Positions 26,385-33,586 of a stretch of 64,000 nt of DNA are shown here, piece by piece; within the stretch, counting starts at the first letter, position 1; the number at the start of each line of letters is the position of its first letter. Below the pieces are notes generated by a model, which was not told where the DNA came from, searched no databases, and worked only from the letters and a program-made list of their open reading frames with translations. A program made the translations under genes and the position numbers. The stretch is from contig CM069598.1 of NCBI GenBank assembly GCA_035771175.1, positions 15,500,438-15,564,437 on the forward strand. The letters run 5' to 3'. The stretch is from Paratinospora sagittata. Lineage: Eukaryota; Streptophyta; Magnoliopsida; Ranunculales; Menispermaceae.

Positions 26385-29300
26385 CTTGTGTAAAAAAAAA
26401 AAGATTCAACTATACTTTACTCTCTTCAATCTTGCGTACACAAATTAAAATCAAAAAGACATTTTAAAAAAAAAGGTTATAATTTGCATATTGAAAAATA
26501 TATATTTTTTTAGATGAAACAATGTTAGTATTTAGTTGTATAACCAACTCCATCATCATACCGCACTCTCGGAGAGGTATCAGGCCCGTTCCTAACCTAT
26601 TAATCCCCCTCACCCCCTAAGGTGAGACAGTGGCAAGAGTTGAAGCTAGAACCTTTGGGTTTCAAAGCCACCTCTATACCAACTGCATCAATTTCATGTT
26701 GGTCCACAAAGTCCCAACCAACACGATCATAGGCTTTTGTGAAGTCAACTTTTAGCACTACACCCCTCTTATGTTGTATTATGTTATCCTTAATCACTTC
26801 ATTAGCAATAAGCATTAGAATTTGCCTTTTTACACTTAGTCTTGTGGACCATACCTTCAATATGACTTTGTATAAGCTTGTGACCAAGCTTATTGGTCTA
26901 AAGTCCAAGACTCTTCTAGAGTCTATCTTTTTTGGATTTAGACAAATGTAGGTCTTATTGGTTCAAGCCTTGATGATGGAACACCTCCATCACTTTCACG
27001 AGATCATGCTTGCTCACATTCCAACACTATTGACAAAAAGCCATACTAAAGTCGTTCAAATTCAAGTTTTTGTTGCTAAAGCCATACTAAGGTCTCTCCA
27101 ACCAATTTCTCTCCATGTGAGAGATCGATTTCCAGTCAATGCCTTCCACTCCCCATCTCCGCTTTTCTCTCTTGAATAAAGGTTCTTGAAGAAATTGGTC
27201 ACCGACTCTTTAGTAGTACCAACATCCTCCACTGTTTCTCCATCATATGTTTGCATTGTGGTAGTTACATTCTTTCCTTTCTGGCTGTTGATAATTCTAT
27301 TGAAAAAGCCTTTGCTTGGATCACCTTGTTTAATCAATTCAACTTTGCTTTTGTTGCCTTCTCCAATACCAAGATTTTGAATTCCTACTTCCACCTTTTA
27401 ACATTGCTGAACACTTTCTTACCCTACTCCTTGAGTCTTATCTTCACCATCTTAAGCTTTTGTAGGAATCTATAGCCTTCCCAACCCCTTATATTGTCAT
27501 TGTTCCACAACTCTTCAATCAGGTCCTTGAAATGTGTGCGTTCAAGCCACACATTTTCAAAAGGAAAAGGAGTAGGCCCCCAATTTACTAGTGGATAACC
27601 GTGTTGTCAAGGCCACAACAAGGCCATTTGTAGCTAACTCGCTTTGGCCATGCTTAAGGCAGGTAGTGGGGCTCTTTGAAAACTATTAAAAGTTTAAGGG
27701 AGTCAATATAAATTGAATAAAAGCAAACAAGAGCAAGTAACAACTATAATGCCTTTATAACAACAACTTTTTGTTGTTCTTATGACAACATTATATAAGT
27801 TTCCTTTAATGTTTTACGTTTCACATTGTATATTATGTGTATACATTTAAAGAAAAGAGAAAAAAGTATATAATATAATACTTATTTAATAATTAAAATG
27901 GTTTTTTTTTTTAATGAGAGCAGGTCAGTGAGGCACGGTAAGGCACACGCATGAGGCGCACTAAGATACACGCCTGAATTGGAGTGGCCTACCTGTCACA
28001 TATTGAAGCACAACAAGTGTGCTCCACCCCAAGGCGCACGCCAAAGTGCACCTTGACTACACTGTTCACACCGGTAGGTGATGTACTTGGTAGGATGATG
28101 GATAAGACTAGGATGATGGATAGGTAGGTATAAAGAGTTTCAAGTAAGAAGAGAAAAGACAAAAATTACTCATCTCCACTTCATGGACGACACACTTTTC
28201 TTTGCAAATATAGAGGACCAAAGCCTCCATTTTACAACTCCCATTCTCATGAGCTTATGTATGTTGGGTTTTAGGGTTGAAGGTGCATACGTCCAATATC
28301 CAATTGTTGGGAGTCAACTTGGAGGAATCCATATTGATGATTGGGTGAGAAGGGCTAGTTGCATCTCCAAAAACTAGCCAATGAAGTATATGGGACTTCC
28401 TACAAGGAGCAAGCCAAATCAACACAACTTCAAAGAGAGTTAATATCAAGAGAATTGCGCAAAGTTAACTACCTCCTATCTCTTCTTCATCTTGTGCATT
28501 CTATAAAAAACAATCCAGGTTGGTGTCCCTAGAAACTTGAAACTGTAGGAAATTTTTCTTGTAAATCTCTCTTCACCTTTCTCATTGATAGGTCAACACT
28601 TATTTTTACCCTAGCTACGTTCATATGGAAAGCTTCAATACCTACTAGGATAAATATTTTCATTAGCTTGTGGCACACAAAAGAATCAGCATTTGTGACA
28701 AAATTCAAAGAAGGAACCCTTCCACTTACCTGTCTCACTAGTGCATGCCATACTAATAAAAGAATGAAGAATTAGTGGATCATTTATTTATTCAATACCC
28801 CTTTACACAACGAATTTGCAACAGGTTGATCAATAAGCTCAACACCCTAACTGCAAAACCATAATGTAGATAAGGCCTCTTTTCCATTAATTGTTTTGAA
28901 AATAGCTCAGGGAGATTAAGACACATTTGGAAGATTACATTTACAACTTTGGTGGTAGCTTGGTTGACAAGACTAAAAGGAACAATATAACGTTTAATGG
29001 TATTGCCACAAAAAACATGGGGTTTGGGAGGTCACCAGAGTCTGCACATCCATCTAGATTGTGGTGGGGAAAGTAGGAGAGGACTATCCCCTTTCAAAAT
29101 GGTTAAGAGGATGGGCTTTCTTGTAATTTTGTCCACTATTGACACTAGGCACTAGAGATCGTCTTGTCCTCACTTTTTGTCTCGTACTATCTTTTTCTTT
29201 TTATAAATTATAGATAGATAGATACAACATACAATGATCTATACTCTATGTTGGGCACAAAAGAAGTGGAAAATAACATATATAAAATTGCCAAACTAAG

Positions 29301-30530
29301 AAAAAGAATAACAAAAGCTCTAAATGTATTAAGTATATTTGTTGGATCATATTCTAGAAGACCTTAAGCTCGATAACATGAGAAGAGTTGAATAGAAATG
29401 TCCACACACATTGACACAACTAGTTAACGACTAAGCGACACTACCCTAAAGAATGGCCAACCTACTGAGGTGAAGTTAATAACATGAGCTCACCATGATG
29501 GAACAATAGGTTGTTCATGAACAACCTCATCCCAGAATGAGAGCTAGAGGCTAGAACTTAGAACGATATACCTAGCTCATGGTATGGCAACCTTCTAGAT
29601 AACAAAGGAGTATGGAGCATGTGTCCATCGAAAACTGGAGAATGCGTCAATTGAAGTGTAATCGACTACCGTATATTCTTTAAATAGCCACCGAAAAATA
29701 GCAACCCCATTTCAAATCTAAATAAACGTGCAAGGAAAATAAATATAAAATGCAGTATGAAATTTCATTTGAGAGTCAATCAGCATAAAAAATAAAAATA
29801 AATAAATAAAAATCTAACTTAGATTTACAGGGAAAAAAAAAAAAGGAAGACATAAATATTCAAGCACCCAGTGACAAACAAATTCATGTAGCCCACCCCA
29901 TGTAGTTGGTATAGTTGGGAAAAGGCTTAGATGAATTGAATCAATCAACATAAAGAAAAAATTAATTAATTAATAAATAAATAAATAAATAAAAACTAAC
30001 TTAAATTTACAGGGAAAAAAAATATTCAAGCACCATGGGACAAGTTTCAGCATAATTGTATTCCGCCGCATTTCAAATGAATAACATCATCTCTTTCAAT
30101 TCTTACAGTTCACTGCTCAGTGAAAAAAAAAGCCATTTTTGTATCCAAAGCCAAAAAAAAAAAAAAACGCTGCTGAATTACATGGAAAGTTCCTGGTCGT
30201 CATCAACACCAACTATAAACTAAAAATAAACAAATTTTAAGAAACCCAATTTTTCCCTCCCAAGCTTTAAAATCCCAAAAACTCTGGAATTTCTTTAGCT
30301 TAAAACAAACACCCAATAACCATAAAAAAAGAATTCAATGTACACAAGTAAATTTAAATTATAAAAAAAAAAAAGGTAAGAAAAAGATGGTAAGTAAGAG
30401 AAGTGAAACCTCTGTCGGGTCCCTCGCGAAAATTTAGAAGAGTTTCGAGAATTCCGATCCGTGTAGCTTCGGAAACATTACAGAGTTCCTGATTATTAGC
30501 ATTAGCCCCCCTTTTCCCTGATTTCGCCAT
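6906..30530 (-). CDS. R3H / DEIH-box / ankyrin RNA helicase (plant DExH2/DExH6, NIH-HVT1 type), 3' half outside window
   Basis: Twelve minus-strand exons (30530-30410, 21838-21748, 21342-21033, 20921-20847, 17146-17102, 11025-10935, 10779-10721, 10227-10066, 9171-9119, 8260-8227, 8097-8008, 7910-6906) total 2136 nt, or 712 codons, with GT-AG borders, matching phases and no stop. Domains: R3H (about residues 42-85, R53xxxH57), Walker A GETGCGKT (205-212), TQPRR (about 235-239), DEIH (319-322), SAT (351-353), ankyrin repeats (about 436-508) and helicase lobe 2 with STNIAETS and QREGRAGR (668-675). The family comprises ATP-dependent, mainly nuclear RNA helicases related to animal YTHDC2. The family is usually about 1,200-1,600 residues, so the winged-helix, ratchet and OB-fold part must lie left of the window or be lost. 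The unusual length comes from transposon-filled introns. The start codon is chosen because it opens the phased exon 1 and is the first ATG after the AG-rich leader. Confidence 0.93.
8008..8097 (-). CDS. helicase exon 11 (motif III, SAT)
   Basis: 90 nt, 30 codons: [18 protein letters not shown], then [15 protein letters not shown] couples ATP hydrolysis to unwinding. The donor is GTTATG, a weak plant donor, but the downstream exon continues in phase with VKTFYLED. Confidence 0.94.
8227..8260 (-). CDS. helicase exon 10
   Basis: 34 nt: one base completing arginine, then [12 protein letters not shown] micro-exon between motifs II and III. Acceptor TTGCAG, donor GTGTGT. Confidence 0.9.
8422..8649 (-). 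mobile_element. tRNA-type SINE in intron 9
   Basis: Read on the minus strand it begins AGCCCCCAGGGGCATTGGCG. A pol III A-box-like GTGGTGGTTGCC follows, then a B box GGGTTCGAGTC. The body is GC-rich, and it ends in a TA-rich tail that forms the microsatellite at about 8417-8443. The flanking direct repeat TATTTTATTAATATAT (8406-8421 and 8650-8665) is its target-site duplication. It is not the Au family, because the body and 3' end differ. Confidence 0.8.
8666..9118. other. intron 9 remainder
   Basis: No coding signal beyond the intron boundaries. AT-rich, with the stretch 8690-8930 mildly purine-rich. I see no further repeat. Confidence 0.6.
9119..9171 (-). CDS. helicase exon 9 (motif II, DEIH)
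   Basis: 53 nt. It encodes [17 protein letters not shown] plus two bases of an arginine codon. DEIH is motif II, the Mg-ATP Walker B box, with the isoleucine variant that gives this family its DEIH name. Acceptor GGCAG, donor GTAATA. Confidence 0.95.
9172..10065. other. intron 8
   Basis: 894 bp. It contains a GTGGTGG-rich low-complexity patch at 9404-9500 and an A run at 10046-10059. Small open frames here have no recognisable domain. Confidence 0.6.
10066..10227 (-). CDS. helicase exon 8
   Basis: 162 nt, 54 codons. It starts [20 protein letters not shown], containing the conserved TNG turn, and ends EITHIIM just before DEIH. The residue before DEIH is methionine where most relatives have valine. 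Acceptor ATCAG, donor GTATTA. Confidence 0.92.
10721..10779 (-). CDS. helicase exon 7 (motif Ib region)
   Basis: 59 nt. It encodes [19 protein letters not shown], the block between motifs Ia and Ib that is highly conserved in DExH proteins. Acceptor TTTAG, donor GTAATT. Confidence 0.94.
10935..11025 (-). CDS. helicase exon 6 (motif Ia)
   Basis: 91 nt. It encodes [10 protein letters not shown] through [14 protein letters not shown], which contains motif Ia (TQPRR), an RNA contact. The last base completes a valine codon with exon 7. Acceptor TCCAG, donor GTGCAT. Confidence 0.94.
11026..12393. other. intron 5, right end as transcribed: no feature recognised
   Basis: AT-rich, with frames no longer than about 62 codons. 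I see no repeat family that I can name. Confidence 0.5.
12394..12582 (-). mobile_element. Au-type SINE, near full length
   Basis: On the minus strand it starts AAGGGGAGCCTTGGTGTAAT and has the A box TGTAATGGTAAGAGTT. A B-box-like GTCACAAGTTTAGGTC follows, then the GGCTGC and GGTCCAACCC blocks, and it ends GGCGGGAGC...GGATTGCC followed by T residues. This layout matches the plant Au SINE family. A target-site duplication is not clear to me. Confidence 0.82.
12661..13373 (+). mobile_element. non-autonomous hAT element with 8-bp TSD
   Basis: The termini are CAGTGTTGTGACTG and, inverted, TAGTGTTGTCAAGG, an imperfect terminal inverted repeat fitting the hAT C/TARNG rule. Flanking 8-mers are GTCAAGAA (12653-12660) and GTCAATAA (13374-13381), 7 of 8 identical. 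There is no transposase frame. Subterminal GC-rich blocks (CACGCCTAGGC, GCCTAGATGGAGGCG) recur at 26240-26330 and 27600-28064, so it is a small dispersed family. An Au-SINE 3' piece is nested inside. Confidence 0.75.
13135..13203 (+). mobile_element. Au-SINE 3' fragment nested in the hAT element
   Basis: GGTCTGACCATTCCC, then AAGAGCTTCATGCACC and GGGCTGCC followed by nine or more T residues. This is the conserved 3' half of Au SINEs, matching the body at 21640-21703. The 5' tRNA-like half is missing, so it is 5'-truncated. Confidence 0.75.
13800..13990 (+). pseudogene. LINE ORF1-like (DUF4283-type) fragment
   Basis: One plus-strand frame around 13855-13985 reads [20 protein letters not shown] and then [13 protein letters not shown]. 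This resembles the stretch that follows the DUF4283 domain in plant LINE ORF1-type proteins, where GG(F/L)...DEDT and (W/Y)A(R/K)(I/L)KV recur. Stops break the frame on both sides. The identity is by remembered family pattern only, so it is tentative. Confidence 0.4.
13991..15109. other. intron 5, no named feature
   Basis: A glycine-rich frame at 14008-14202 and an overlapping one at 14033-14329 look like chance frames through a GC-richer patch (13990-14150). A T run is at 14531-14543. No recognisable domain. Confidence 0.45.
15110..15640. repeat. AT-rich dispersed repeat, copy 1
   Basis: This block shares ordered similarity with 24850-25300. Both have tracts of AAATTCGA/AATTCAAT-type repeats, then CATCAACCAA, TTTA(C/T)GAGATATGCT / GGGATATGCT, an A-rich run with GAAGAAAAG, AACTTAAAAA and GGCATCTTCTT / GCCATCTTCTT. 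No termini or coding capacity recognised. Confidence 0.6.
15641..16884. other. intron 5, no named feature
   Basis: AT-rich, with only short chance frames. I see no repeat family here. Confidence 0.5.
16885..16931 (-). mobile_element. RTE LINE 3'-end fragment
   Basis: CTCAACTCAACCTAGCC, TTTTTCTCAATTAC and ATGGGATCAGCT. This is the reverse complement of the conserved 3' terminus of plant RTE LINEs and related SINEs (GGGGTCGGCT ... GGGAAAAGGCTT). Confidence 0.55.
17102..17146 (-). CDS. helicase exon 5 (Walker A, motif I)
   Basis: 45 nt, 15 codons: [15 protein letters not shown]. This micro-exon carries the whole P-loop, with lysine 211 as the ATP-phosphate contact. It lies between introns of 3.7 and 6.1 kb. 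Acceptor ATCAG, donor GTTATC. Confidence 0.95.
17147..18361. other. intron 4, first part
   Basis: No gene. Two patches (17940-18070 and 18680-18790) share GGATC/GATCC-rich words in inverted order around the GC-rich block below and may be remains of a terminal-inverted-repeat element. I cannot define its ends. Confidence 0.4.
18362..18600. other. GC-rich island in intron 4, possible organelle-derived insert
   Basis: About 240 bp clearly richer in GC than its surroundings (CCCTTCGCGCAGCTACCCCC, CATCCCCGCTTTCCTCAATG). It has no recognised coding motif. The composition and abrupt edges suggest a nuclear insertion of mitochondrial DNA or a GC-rich transposon core. I cannot tell which from sequence alone. 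Confidence 0.3.
18601..19650. other. intron 4, middle: no named feature
   Basis: AT-rich noncoding sequence with short TTA and TA runs around 19430-19480. No gene or repeat family recognised. Confidence 0.5.
19651..19702 (-). mobile_element. RTE LINE 3'-end fragment
   Basis: CTCAACTCACATAAGCC, TTTTCCTAACTAAATGG and GGTCGGCTATTATATATC, matching the same 3' terminus as at 16885. The TTGAC/TATC-type tail is degenerate. Confidence 0.6.
19703..20846. other. intron 4, last part, with TGTGTCT heptamer repeat
   Basis: No gene. A perfect (TGTCTTG)n stretch of about four units lies at 20398-20427, next to an A run at 20536-20547. Frames such as 19728-20003 have no recognised domain. Confidence 0.5.
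20847..20921 (-). CDS. helicase exon 4 (upstream of Walker A)
   Basis: 75 nt, exactly 25 codons. It ends [18 protein letters not shown], the Q-motif-like lead-in found just before the ATP-binding loop in DExH helicases. Acceptor TGCAG, donor GTTCTG. Confidence 0.92.
21033..21342 (-). CDS. helicase exon 3 (end of R3H, linker)
   Basis: 310 nt, 103 codons after the split glycine. It starts [11 protein letters not shown], the last strand of the R3H fold, then a charged linker leading to [16 protein letters not shown]. The acceptor is AAACAG and the donor GTTATC. Confidence 0.88.
21547..21703 (+). mobile_element. Au-type SINE with perfect 19-bp target-site duplication, intron 2
   Basis: The insert begins GAAGGGGAGCCTTGACACAA, with the A box CAACGGTAAGAGTTG and a B-box-like GGTCACAAGTTTGAGTC. 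It ends GCGGGAGCTTAATGCACC, then AGGCTGCCCTTT. Both sides carry ATATGAATAAGATTCAAAT (21528-21546 and 21704-21722) with no mismatch, a signature of LINE-mediated insertion and a sign of relative youth. At 157 bp it is slightly shorter than a typical Au SINE, through an internal deletion in the middle. Confidence 0.92.
21748..21838 (-). CDS. helicase exon 2 (R3H domain, first part)
   Basis: 91 nt, with acceptor TTATAG and donor GTGAGT. It encodes the R3H core, including [16 protein letters not shown] with the Arg-x3-His signature. R3H domains bind single-stranded nucleic acid. Confidence 0.9.
21839..22290. other. intron 1, 3' end: no named feature
   Basis: AT-rich sequence next to the exon 2 acceptor. 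No gene or repeat recognised. Confidence 0.5.
22291..22340 (-). mobile_element. RTE LINE 3'-end fragment
   Basis: CTGAACTTAACTCAATTAAG, then CCTTTTCCCAACTACAAGAG and TCAGCTAAGTCG: the same conserved tail as at 16885 and 19651. Confidence 0.55.
22680..23250 (+). repeat. probable LTR-type fragment with internal tandem duplication
   Basis: A stretch with LTR-like traits. A 50-bp unit starting TTAATTTCTTTGTGTTTCCC is repeated at 22782-22831 and 22832-22880. A TATA-like CTTATATATATGAC (22879-22892) is followed by AATGAAAATTACTCTC. The end, GTGTTCCGGCGCCACGGTTG, is similar to leader or primer-site words of copia elements. There is no pol next to it. LTR identity is inferred, and the ends are approximate. 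Confidence 0.4.
23577..23984. mobile_element. MITE-like element with TTTGGTTTGTGATTC termini
   Basis: The left end GTTGCATTTGGTTTGTGATT is matched by the right end read in reverse (GGTTGTGTTTGGCTGGTGAT). A third related word lies inside (CCCCATTTGCTTTGTGATTC, 23778-23797), suggesting one copy nested in or tandem with another. No coding sequence. Such termini are common in plant hAT-type MITEs. A clean target-site duplication was not found. Confidence 0.55.
24331..24720 (+). pseudogene. RTE-type LINE endonuclease fragment
   Basis: The plus-strand frame at 24538-24720 has GGDFNGHVG followed by [19 protein letters not shown] and [19 protein letters not shown]. This is the apurinic-type endonuclease of plant RTE LINEs, with the DFN catalytic motif. 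Upstream, the endonuclease word AYAPQIGL occurs at about 24343-24366 and again, altered, at 24451-24475, so a segment of about 108 bp is duplicated. No reverse transcriptase follows. Fragmentary and inactive. Confidence 0.75.
24850..25300. repeat. AT-rich dispersed repeat, copy 2
   Basis: Collinear with 15110-15640: repeated AAATTCGA words, CATCAACCAACATAGC, GTTTATGGGATATGCTT, GAAGAAAAGAAAC, AAAACTTAAAAATAAATT and CCAAAGCCATCTTCTT. It may extend to about 25690, where more CTTCTC(C/T)AAATT-type words occur. Confidence 0.6.
25301..26235. other. intron 1, no named feature
   Basis: AT-rich. At 25580-25690 there are further AAATTCTC/CTTCTCTAAT-type words related to the preceding repeat. No gene. 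Confidence 0.45.
26236..26340 (-). mobile_element. fragment of the 12661-type hAT family
   Basis: CGTCTAGGCAAGGTGGTGCC, TAGGCATTACAAATAATG, then TATAGTTTTTCACATACAAACC. This matches the reverse complement of 13255-13345 in order. Only the end part is present. Confidence 0.55.
26344..26380 (+). repeat. (AG)n microsatellite
   Basis: About 18 uninterrupted AG units, preceded by a TA run. Uninterrupted, so likely polymorphic. Confidence 0.95.
26595..27590 (-). pseudogene. L1-type LINE ORF2 fragment (pre-RT and RT N-terminal part)
   Basis: Read on the minus strand from 27590: [32 protein letters not shown], then [13 protein letters not shown] (27310-27350) and NFFKNLYS. After a gap come [18 protein letters not shown] (26855-26908) and [17 protein letters not shown] (26690-26750). 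These are the ordered motifs of plant L1 ORF2 upstream of the catalytic FxDD, which is not present. Several frameshifts and stops break the frame. It lies in antisense relation to nothing coding and in the same strand sense as the helicase. Confidence 0.85.
27599..28064 (+). mobile_element. hAT-family relative, degenerate
   Basis: The left end CCGTGTTGTCAAGGCCAC and right end CCTTGACTACACTG form an imperfect terminal inverted repeat like that of 12661-13373. The subterminal GGCCATGCTTAAGGC and CTCTTTGAAAACTATTAAAAG also correspond in order to 12740-12800. I see no matching 8-bp flank, so the ends or target sites have decayed. Confidence 0.55.
28140..28440 (+). pseudogene. LINE reverse transcriptase fragment (FMDD region)
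   Basis: The plus-strand frame reads [18 protein letters not shown] (about 28165-28218), followed after stops by [11 protein letters not shown]. These match the catalytic box and the later YLGLPLG box of plant L1 RT. The orientation is opposite to the L1 piece at 26595-27590, so the two are separate insertions or an inversion. Confidence 0.7.
28441..29879. other. intron 1, no named feature
   Basis: Possible further LINE remains at 28900-29120, but no motif is clear. AT-rich thereafter. No gene. Confidence 0.4.
29880..29940 (+). mobile_element. RTE LINE 3'-end fragment, sense orientation
   Basis: ATTCATGTAGCCCACCCCAT, then GTTGGGAAAAGGCTTAGATG, the same tail as at 16885 but on the plus strand. 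It is flanked by a duplicated context: TTTACAGGGAAAAAAAA with ATATTCAAGCACC occurs at about 29824-29868 and again at 30006-30033. Confidence 0.6.
29941..30409. other. intron 1, 5' end near exon 1 donor
   Basis: A-rich, with TAAA/AATA microsatellite runs (29966-29995) and A runs at 30157-30167 and 30363-30373. No gene. Confidence 0.6.
30410..30530 (-). CDS. helicase exon 1 (start codon)
   Basis: 121 nt, codons 1-40 plus one base. It begins [14 protein letters not shown], a basic and polar N-terminus, and runs to FREGPDR. The donor is G|GTTTCA. The split codon completes as glutamate with exon 2, 8.6 kb away, which supports the pairing. Confidence 0.85.
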
Positions 30531-30636
30531 TTGTTCTCCTTTTGCGCTTCGACTTTGGTTTTTTCAAGGGGTGGGAATGCGCCGAAGCCAAGCCTTGTGA
30601 AGCTTTTGCTCTGTTTCAATCACCTTCTTCTCTCAC

Positions 30637-30665
<29 letters not shown>
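30531..30665 (-). promoter_or_regulatory. putative 5' leader of the helicase gene
   Basis: On the minus strand, a run of about 27 A (plus-strand T run near 30637-30663) is followed by a purine-rich GTGAGAGAAGAAGG and about 110 nt to the ATG. No upstream ATG is visible in that interval. I cannot locate a convincing TATA box or the exact transcription start. Confidence 0.4.
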
Positions 30666-30667
<2 letters not shown>

Positions 30668-32140
30668 TGGCTAAGCAATGTGGCGGAGTCGGTTCCAGTA
30701 GGATTATTGAATTGAAGAAAATATTAAAAACCAAAAAGGTCGGGTCCAATAACTGAACTGCAGAATCAGGGTTTTAGGGCTCAACACGGCACCCAGACCA
30801 AGTGAACTTCCGGTCCAACCCGGCAAATATTGGGTCTTATTATTATTACACTTTTTTTTTTTTTTTTGTCAATTACACACATGCACACACACTTTATTAC
30901 ACTTTAAAAGTTTGGGATCCCAGACTGTGAGTGGGCATTTTAAATTCTAAACTGAGTTTTTGTTTTATTTTTTTATGTGTTAAACAAATCTTTTTTAAAA
31001 AATAAAAATAAAAATAATTATGGTATGGTTCGATTTTGGGTGACAAAACCATAAAGCTTTAATTTTATCACACAACCAAACTTAAAGGTTTAAGTTGTGT
31101 CTTGTGTGACAAAATCGAAGCTCGCGGTTCTATTACATAAGACCGTACCAACTATTTTTGTTTCTTTAAGGTTTTGACTACATTAATTTGTATTTTATGT
31201 CTTTAGGGTTCTTTTATATAGTTTACAATGTTATTAGATTATTTTTTTGTCTAATTATAATTTTTGTGAAAATTTTAAAATAAAGAGCCAAGTGAACCAA
31301 GTTTCATTGGATCAAAGATTATTGTAGACTACATGAAGCAATTCACCTCTTAATATTTCATTCACGACCAAAGAAGAGCTTGATGATGCCTCTCACCTCT
31401 TTCTACATGTAAAATAAAAAACAAAAGTTATTTAATGAATTATAGTAAAAAAAGGAAAAAAAAACCTAATTTTTGTTCAATTATGTTGAAGAGGGCAAAT
31501 CGAATAGTTTTGATTATGTCCTATTAGACAGAACTAAACGACTCGGTTCCATCAAACATGACAGAACCAAGCCATTTGGTTTTGTCTTCTTTGACAGAAC
31601 TGCTCATCTATCCAAAAATCTAATCGTGTGGTCTTTGTATATTTCAGATCAATGCACTACTGCTTGAACCGGCACACTTAACTCCATGATGTCAGAGCAC
31701 ACTGACGAGTTTGCACAATGAAAATGACATCTCTGATTCTTGACCTTTCGTTTTGTTGCATAACCAGAGATTCCAGTTTACATGATTTATTGTCCCCCAA
31801 CAATTGTTATTTACCAGGCTCTTTGAACCAAATTTGAATTTCAAATTATAGGGTTTTTGAGATATTGAAAAGTGAGTCGTATACATAGAACAATATGATT
31901 GTTGGAGACAATACACTTAATGTGATTTGCATTTTCTCTGAATTAGAAAAACTGCTAAAAAAAACTCTCAAGCTTAAAAACATTTTTACAATTTGTTCAT
32001 TGAGTTTTTGACTTCGGATTTAAGCTTCATCATCCACCTCGTTAAGAAATCCAAAACATAGACCTCTTCATTTTCAACAAAGTATCATCTTCATTTTCTT
32101 AGTTAAACATTTTAGAGAGGTATTCATTTTTATTATATGT
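30666..32140. other. region upstream of the helicase gene
   Basis: AT-rich noncoding. A short inverted-repeat element may lie at 31020-31155 (ends TATGGTATGGTTCGATTTTG and GACCGTACCAA). Frames at 31473-31667 and 31692-31916 have no recognised domain. The promoter presumably lies at the left of this interval. Confidence 0.45.
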
Positions 32141-32148
32141 ATATTGAG

Positions 32149-32598
32149 TAGGGGTGACAAAAAAATTGGGTACGGACGGGTACGGGTACGAATAATGTCT
32201 CGTACTAACTAACATATAGCATGTCCGTACCAACCCGGTGTGCAAAGCAGACAGCATATGGCCGTTCATACCCGTATATTTTTAAAAATCGAGTAACCCA
32301 ATTTTGTCCGTACCCATATGCTTTTTTTAAAAACATATGGTAGTAAAGTATTTTTTTTAAAGAAAAAATAAGAAAATAACAAAAAAATTCAACTTAGCTA
32401 AGACATAGGAAAATTAAAATATATGTAAATTTTACCTTTTATATTAAGTAGGAACCAGGTACCAGTTTTTTAAGCCTATGATTGGACCCAACCAAAATAT
32501 TAAAATGGACACATTTTTTTTGTCCGTATCTAGCTCGATTTTTAAAAAAACTTTTGTCCGTACCAGACAAACTGATCCAGGCCATTTTGCCACCCTTA
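32149..32598. mobile_element. hAT-type MITE with 8-bp TSD
   Basis: The ends are TAGGGGTGACAAAA and, inverted, TAAGGGTGGCAAAATGG. Flanking 8-mers are ATATTGAG (32141-32148) and ATAATGAG (32599-32606), 7 of 8 identical. The interior contains repeated GGGTACGG / CCGTACC words and no frame. 450 bp long. It lies about 1.6 kb upstream of the helicase start codon. Confidence 0.75.
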
Positions 32599-32606
32599 AT
32601 AATGAG

Positions 32607-33586
32607 GTTTATATGGTAAGCATATCCTCATAACATTAATTCTTTGTATTACAAGTGGCTTGTTAACCATTAGGAAGTTCCTTATTTGAGAAACGGTGAA
32701 TGTAGCAGTTTTTTCACACTTCATAAGTTGAGAAGTTGTAACCTATTGATCCTTATCCTTGAAGTAAGATCCTTAATAGGTTTAGAAAAATCTTGAAGAT
32801 AGTTCTAATCGTGAATATAGGCTTTAAGAGCCAAACTACTACATAAAAACCCATGCGTTTCCAAGTTTTTATTTCCTACACTTCATTTTCTTTATTTTCG
32901 AAATGTTTTAAAGTCCCGTGATATAGTTCAATTTACCCCCATGTTAGAGTCTAATATGGGCCAATAGGTTGATGGTCCTACAAGCATCACAATTCACAAG
33001 ATTTAATACACTAAAAATTAATATACATTGGATTTTTACCAATAAAGAAAGTAATATATTCACAATTAGTATAAATTTTATCTTATCATCTTTTTAACAA
33101 AGCATTTATTTTAACTCAATTTAAAGAAAATAAATAAATATTAATTTTCTTATTATTTTCTTTAACTGTCCTGGATTTTAAAAAATAATATTTTGATTAT
33201 TTTAAAATATAAATAAATAAATATTTTAATATTAAAGAATAAGAAACATATAAATGAGTCCCATGTTATCTACATATTTTAAAATAAATATTTAAAATTT
33301 TTTTATTTTGATATTTACTTTTTTTTTTTAAAATCAAACAGGTAAACTTGCAAAACTTAAAATAGATATTGCAACAAACGGGAATTGCGAGTATCACTAG
33401 TATCATACGTGTGTGTATAAATGTGATTTTTACTTATTCCTTCGTACCCCAAAATCTTCTTGCTCCGTCGATGTATATTGTCCATCCATTACTAGCTTAC
33501 TCAAGTGGATAAATTTCATACAAAAGTAAAGAACAATACACTTACATTTGCACATAAAGAATCCGTGATGAAAAAAACCATGTAGA
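32607..33586. other. AT-rich interval, no gene
   Basis: Very AT-rich between 33000 and 33340, with AAATAAAT-type runs. Nothing recognised. Confidence 0.55.

Noticed and set aside
30434..30619. Upstream open frame overlapping the helicase start
   Set aside because: It has no ATG at its beginning and is only the second frame through the leader and exon 1.
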